Under the pieces are notes generated by a model. That model was not told where the DNA came from. It did not search any database and saw only the letters and a list, made by a program, of their open reading frames with translations. DNA of 35,571 nt from contig CANRLN010000017.1 of NCBI GenBank assembly GCA_947631445.1, forward strand, positions 1 through 35,571. Direction: 5' to 3'. Source of the DNA: an uncultured Clostridia bacterium. Lineage in GTDB: Bacteria; Bacillota; Clostridia; Oscillospirales; Ruminococcaceae. A program made the translations under genes and the position numbers. Shown piece by piece: positions 33,430-35,571 of the stretch (position 1 is the first letter of the stretch; every line of letters starts with the position of its first letter).

Positions 33430-33957
33430 TTATCTTATATAATACATATCAATATTGCTATTTTGTGAGCGAATATATTCAAAAAGCCTCCAAAATACCC
33501 CATATTCAAACTGTTGTTTTAATTTTTCTGGTTGATTTGCAAGCATTTCTTTGTCGATTTCAAGGTTGTTTCGAAATTCATAAACCTCTCCGTCCTTTTG
33601 GTGAAATTTAATTATTTCAACATATCTTTCAACATCACCTCTTACTTCAGGTTTTTGAAAAACTCTTTCAATAGATATTCTTTTAACATCATTATAGTTT
33701 ATGGTTATCTTTTTAAAATACATCTTTGTGAATTTAACACTTTTTTGCTCTGCCTTAAAACTTCCCTTTGAATTTTCAAGAAAAAACATAATCATTGACA
33801 AAACTATTATATACACAAAAAAAACCACAATTATGCCAACTGTACCAACTGTATCAGCTATAGTATGCATAATAAAAGCTATAAAAAACACACTTAAAAT
33901 AATAACATAACAACCAAGTACACACCATTCGCTTCTATAACTAAATTCCCCTTGCAT
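33430..33957 (-). CDS. Two-span membrane protein with C-terminal PH-like domain, unknown
   Basis: 175 residues. Two membrane helices (about 12-35 and 38-60) are followed by a cytoplasmic domain of about 110 residues. Its strand pattern (ITINYNDVKRISIERV, YVEIIKFHQKDGEVYEF) and final helix (FEYGVFWRLFEYIRSQ) look like a bacterial PH-like domain. Role unknown. The ATG has AGGTG seven bases upstream. It starts 16 bases after the Gx-transporter-family gene and shares its promoter and terminator. Confidence 0.75.
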   Translation of the reverse strand: MQGEFSYRSEWCVLGCYVIILSVFFIAFIMHTIADTVGTVGIIVVFFVYIIVLSMIMFFLENSKGSFKAEQKSVKFTKMYFKKITINYNDVKRISIERVFQKPEVRGDVERYVEIIKFHQKDGEVYEFRNNLEIDKEMLANQPEKLKQQFEYGVFWRLFEYIRSQNSNIDMYYIR

Positions 33958-33973
33958 AAAAAAACACCTACTT

Positions 33974-34456
33974 TTAATTTAACCTCTTTGCCACAAGTCC
34001 TGCAACCGTCCCTGTGAAAAAGCCTGAAATACAACCAGAAAAGAGAAGTATTGGATAATATATCAAAACCGAAAAACCACCCATTATAACCGCTATTATT
34101 ATCTGCCCCGTGTTGTGTGCAATTGCCCCCGCCACACTGCTTATTGCCATTTTATCCATTGGAACTATTTTCTTTACAAAAAGCATGGTGAAAAAGCAGA
34201 AAAAAGCCCCCGTAAAACTAAATGCAAACGACATCATATTTCCGCCGAAAAGCGACCCTAAAAGAACACGCACAAAAATAATCATTGCCGTTTCTTTTGG
34301 GGTATATTTATACATTGCATAGACGGTTATAATATTTGCAAGCCCCAGTTTAACGCCATTTATTGGAACAATCTGTGGGATTTGAAGTTCAACCACAAAT
34401 ATTATAAGTGCCACTGATGTAAGGAGGGAAAGCTTAGTTAATTTTTTGGTATCCAT
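33974..34456 (-). CDS. Gx transporter family protein (Hpre_diP_synt_I; EetB-like)
   Basis: 160 residues with about five membrane helices. The typical features are an N-terminal LSLLTSVALIIFVVELQIP helix, the loop PINGVKLGLANIITVYAMYK and a terminal GCISGFFTGTVAGLVAKRL. This family was once named heptaprenyl diphosphate synthase component I. It belongs to the same broad group as ECF S components, and members are found beside ApbE, NusG-II and FMN-binding proteins in flavin-based extracellular electron transfer or Rnf-related loci. Here ApbE lies just upstream, in line with that. The ATG has AAAGGAG upstream. A perfect promoter lies close in front, giving a leader of only about 15 bases. Confidence 0.87.
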   Translation of the reverse strand: MDTKKLTKLSLLTSVALIIFVVELQIPQIVPINGVKLGLANIITVYAMYKYTPKETAMIIFVRVLLGSLFGGNMMSFAFSFTGAFFCFFTMLFVKKIVPMDKMAISSVAGAIAHNTGQIIIAVIMGGFSVLIYYPILLFSGCISGFFTGTVAGLVAKRLN

Positions 34457-34475
34457 AGAATTCTCCTTTTGAATT

Positions 34476-34504
34476 ATTATAGCATATTTTTAATATATTG
34501 TCAA
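34476..34504 (-). promoter_or_regulatory. Consensus sigma-A promoter of the Gx-transporter-family gene
   Basis: On the minus strand TTGACA (34499-34504), 17 bases ending in TGC, then TATAAT (34476-34481), about 20 bases before the ATG. Confidence 0.87.
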
Positions 34505-34520
34505 GAGAAATTTTTTTAAA

Positions 34521-34654
34521 GTGTTCTCAAGCACTTATTTTGGGGGACTTCGTCCCCAATCCCCTATTTTTGGAGTTAAAGGGCAACACCCTTTAAAAAA
34601 ACCTTTTTTGGGGCGAGGGATTTCGTTCTCAAGCCATTATTTGTGCAAGCTTAT
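34521..34654. repeat. Hairpin-rich intergenic element flanked by direct repeats
   Basis: The 10-base word GTTCTCAAGC occurs at 34523-34532 and 34625-34634, each followed by a similar AT-rich tail. Between them lie GGGGAC-TTC-GTCCCC (about 34543-34557) and TTAAAGGG-CAACA-CCCTTTAA (about 34576-34596). The composition (runs of G and C) differs from neighbouring AT-rich intergenic DNA. No coding potential was seen. Confidence 0.6.
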
Positions 34655-34700
34655 AAATATAATTGTTTCCCCCGTCATTGGCGAGGGAATAATTATATTT
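34655..34700 (-). terminator. Long hairpin after apbE, probable terminator
   Basis: AAATATAATT (34655-34664) pairs perfectly with 34691-34700, and inside it TTCCC pairs with GGGAA. It lies about 15 bases past the apbE stop. On the minus strand only a weak AT tail follows, so termination efficiency is uncertain. The core resembles the hairpin at 11413-11439. Confidence 0.6.
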
Positions 34701-34716
34701 TGACATAGATTATTTT

Positions 34717-35571
34717 TTAATTATTGGCAACTTCTATAAATTCAAAACTGCTTGTGTTGGTTATGCTTTCGTCAAGAGTGGCTGTATAATAAATTTTTTG
34801 ATTGTCAGTTAAAATAATCATATCAAAACCGCCCTGCTTTTTCCAAAAATCTATTGCCTTATCCTTGCCCATAACAAACAGAGCGGTGGAAAGAGCGTCA
34901 CACTGAACTGCATTTTCACCTATAATCGTAACGCTTACAATGCCATTGTTCACCGGTTTTCCACTTTTGGAATCTATTATATGACAATATTTTACACCAT
35001 CTTCGCCGATAAAATAGCGTTCGTAGTTTCCCGAAGTGATAACCGCTTTATTCTCAATCTGTAATGTGCAAAGTCCGCTGTCATCAAACGGGTTGCGTAT
35101 TGCAACATTCCAAAGACCTCCGTTAGGTTTTCTGCCCAACGTTTGAACATTTCCGCCCAAATTTACAATTCCGCTGTCCACTCCATTTTCTTTCATAAGT
35201 TTTATAACCCTGTCGCTTGTATATCCCTTTGCTATCGCCCCCAAATCTATCTCAAAACCTTTTGGCAGGGTTATATAACCGTTTTCGGCTTTGATTTTGG
35301 TGTAATCAACCATTTTTAAAATCTTGTCAAGTTCTTCCTGTGTGGGTATTTTATATTCAGAATTTGTAAAACCCCATTGCTTAAGTACTGGATAAATGCT
35401 TATATCCAATGCACCACCAGTTTGACCACAATACTTTAAAGCCTGTGAAATCAAATCAAAAGTCTGTTCGTTCGGGCAAAAGCTTACATTCTGATTTATT
35501 TTATAAACATCACTGTTTTTATCGGTAACGCTAAGCAAACTTTCTAAGTCTGTTATTTCTTCTTGTTCATT
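34717..35571 (-). CDS. apbE: FAD:protein FMN transferase ApbE, 5' end cut by window
   Basis: 284 residues are visible and the frame is open to the right edge, so the N-terminus, including any lipoprotein signal, is missing. Family motifs are GGALDISIYPVLKQWGF, the metal/FAD-binding FEIDLGAIAKGYTSDRV, GGNVQTLG and SGNYERYF followed by YCHIIDSKSGKPVNN. ApbE transfers FMN from FAD to Thr/Ser of exported flavoproteins such as RnfG, NqrC or extracellular electron-transfer proteins, outside the membrane. The following Gx-transporter-family gene fits such a flavin or electron-transfer setting, but no flavoprotein target is in the window. Confidence 0.95.
   Translation of the reverse strand, partial: NEQEEITDLESLLSVTDKNSDVYKINQNVSFCPNEQTFDLISQALKYCGQTGGALDISIYPVLKQWGFTNSEYKIPTQEELDKILKMVDYTKIKAENGYITLPKGFEIDLGAIAKGYTSDRVIKLMKENGVDSGIVNLGGNVQTLGRKPNGGLWNVAIRNPFDDSGLCTLQIENKAVITSGNYERYFIGEDGVKYCHIIDSKSGKPVNNGIVSVTIIGENAVQCDALSTALFVMGKDKAIDFWKKQGGFDMIILTDNQKIYYTATLDESITNTSSFEFIEVANN

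Overview
The window looks like chromosomal DNA from a low-GC Gram-positive anaerobe of class Clostridia, probably related to Ruminococcaceae/Oscillospiraceae. The grounds are AT-rich intergenic DNA, strong GGAGG-type ribosome binding sites with frequent TTG/GTG starts, a hprK-murB-rapZ-whiA cluster, an ecfA1/ecfA2/ecfT/truA cluster, a His-less HPr paralogue and dockerin-bearing secreted proteins. No tRNA, rRNA, CRISPR array, transposase or phage gene was recognised.

Region 1 (1-18700) is almost all on the minus strand. Reading with transcription, a consensus promoter near 18250 precedes murD, two M42 aminopeptidases, a GNAT acetyltransferase, a methionine-gamma-lyase-family PLP enzyme, hprK, murB, rapZ, whiA, a SAM methyltransferase, ecfA1 and an unknown membrane protein, ending at a terminator near 5940. 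A second unit with its own promoter (near 5875) carries a tiny Lys/Glu-rich 16-residue-repeat protein, ecfA2, ecfT, truA, a DUF5711-like membrane-anchored protein and a CvpA-family protein. A zinc-finger Clp ATPase (5' part only) has its own perfect promoter and runs off the left edge. A single-gene unit for an HPr-like protein lies at 18375-18605. This half couples cell-wall synthesis, carbon-regulation signalling and the ECF vitamin-uptake energising module.

Region 2 (18700-30930) is mostly on the plus strand. It holds a secreted GH25 muramidase with about seven FN3-like modules and a C-terminal dockerin, a CbbX/SpoVK-like AAA+ ATPase with a membrane partner, an NfeD/SPFH membrane-microdomain pair, mtaB (tRNA ms2t6A synthesis), a small secreted Cys-containing protein on the minus strand, and a P3B (MgtA-like) ATPase followed by a 62-residue single-span protein.

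Region 3 (30960-35571) is on the minus strand. It contains a secreted modular protein with three cohesin-like modules joined by polyserine linkers and ending in a dockerin, a PH-like membrane protein, a Gx-transporter (Hpre_diP_synt_I) family protein, a hairpin-rich intergenic element, and an ApbE FMN transferase that runs off the right edge.

The most interesting signal is the pair of dockerin proteins about 9 kb apart. One is a cell-wall hydrolase. The other looks like a small adaptor scaffoldin whose dockerin shares specificity-position residues with the hydrolase. Together they suggest a cellulosome-like assembly that displays peptidoglycan-directed enzymes. This is inference from sequence patterns and has not been tested by search or structure prediction.
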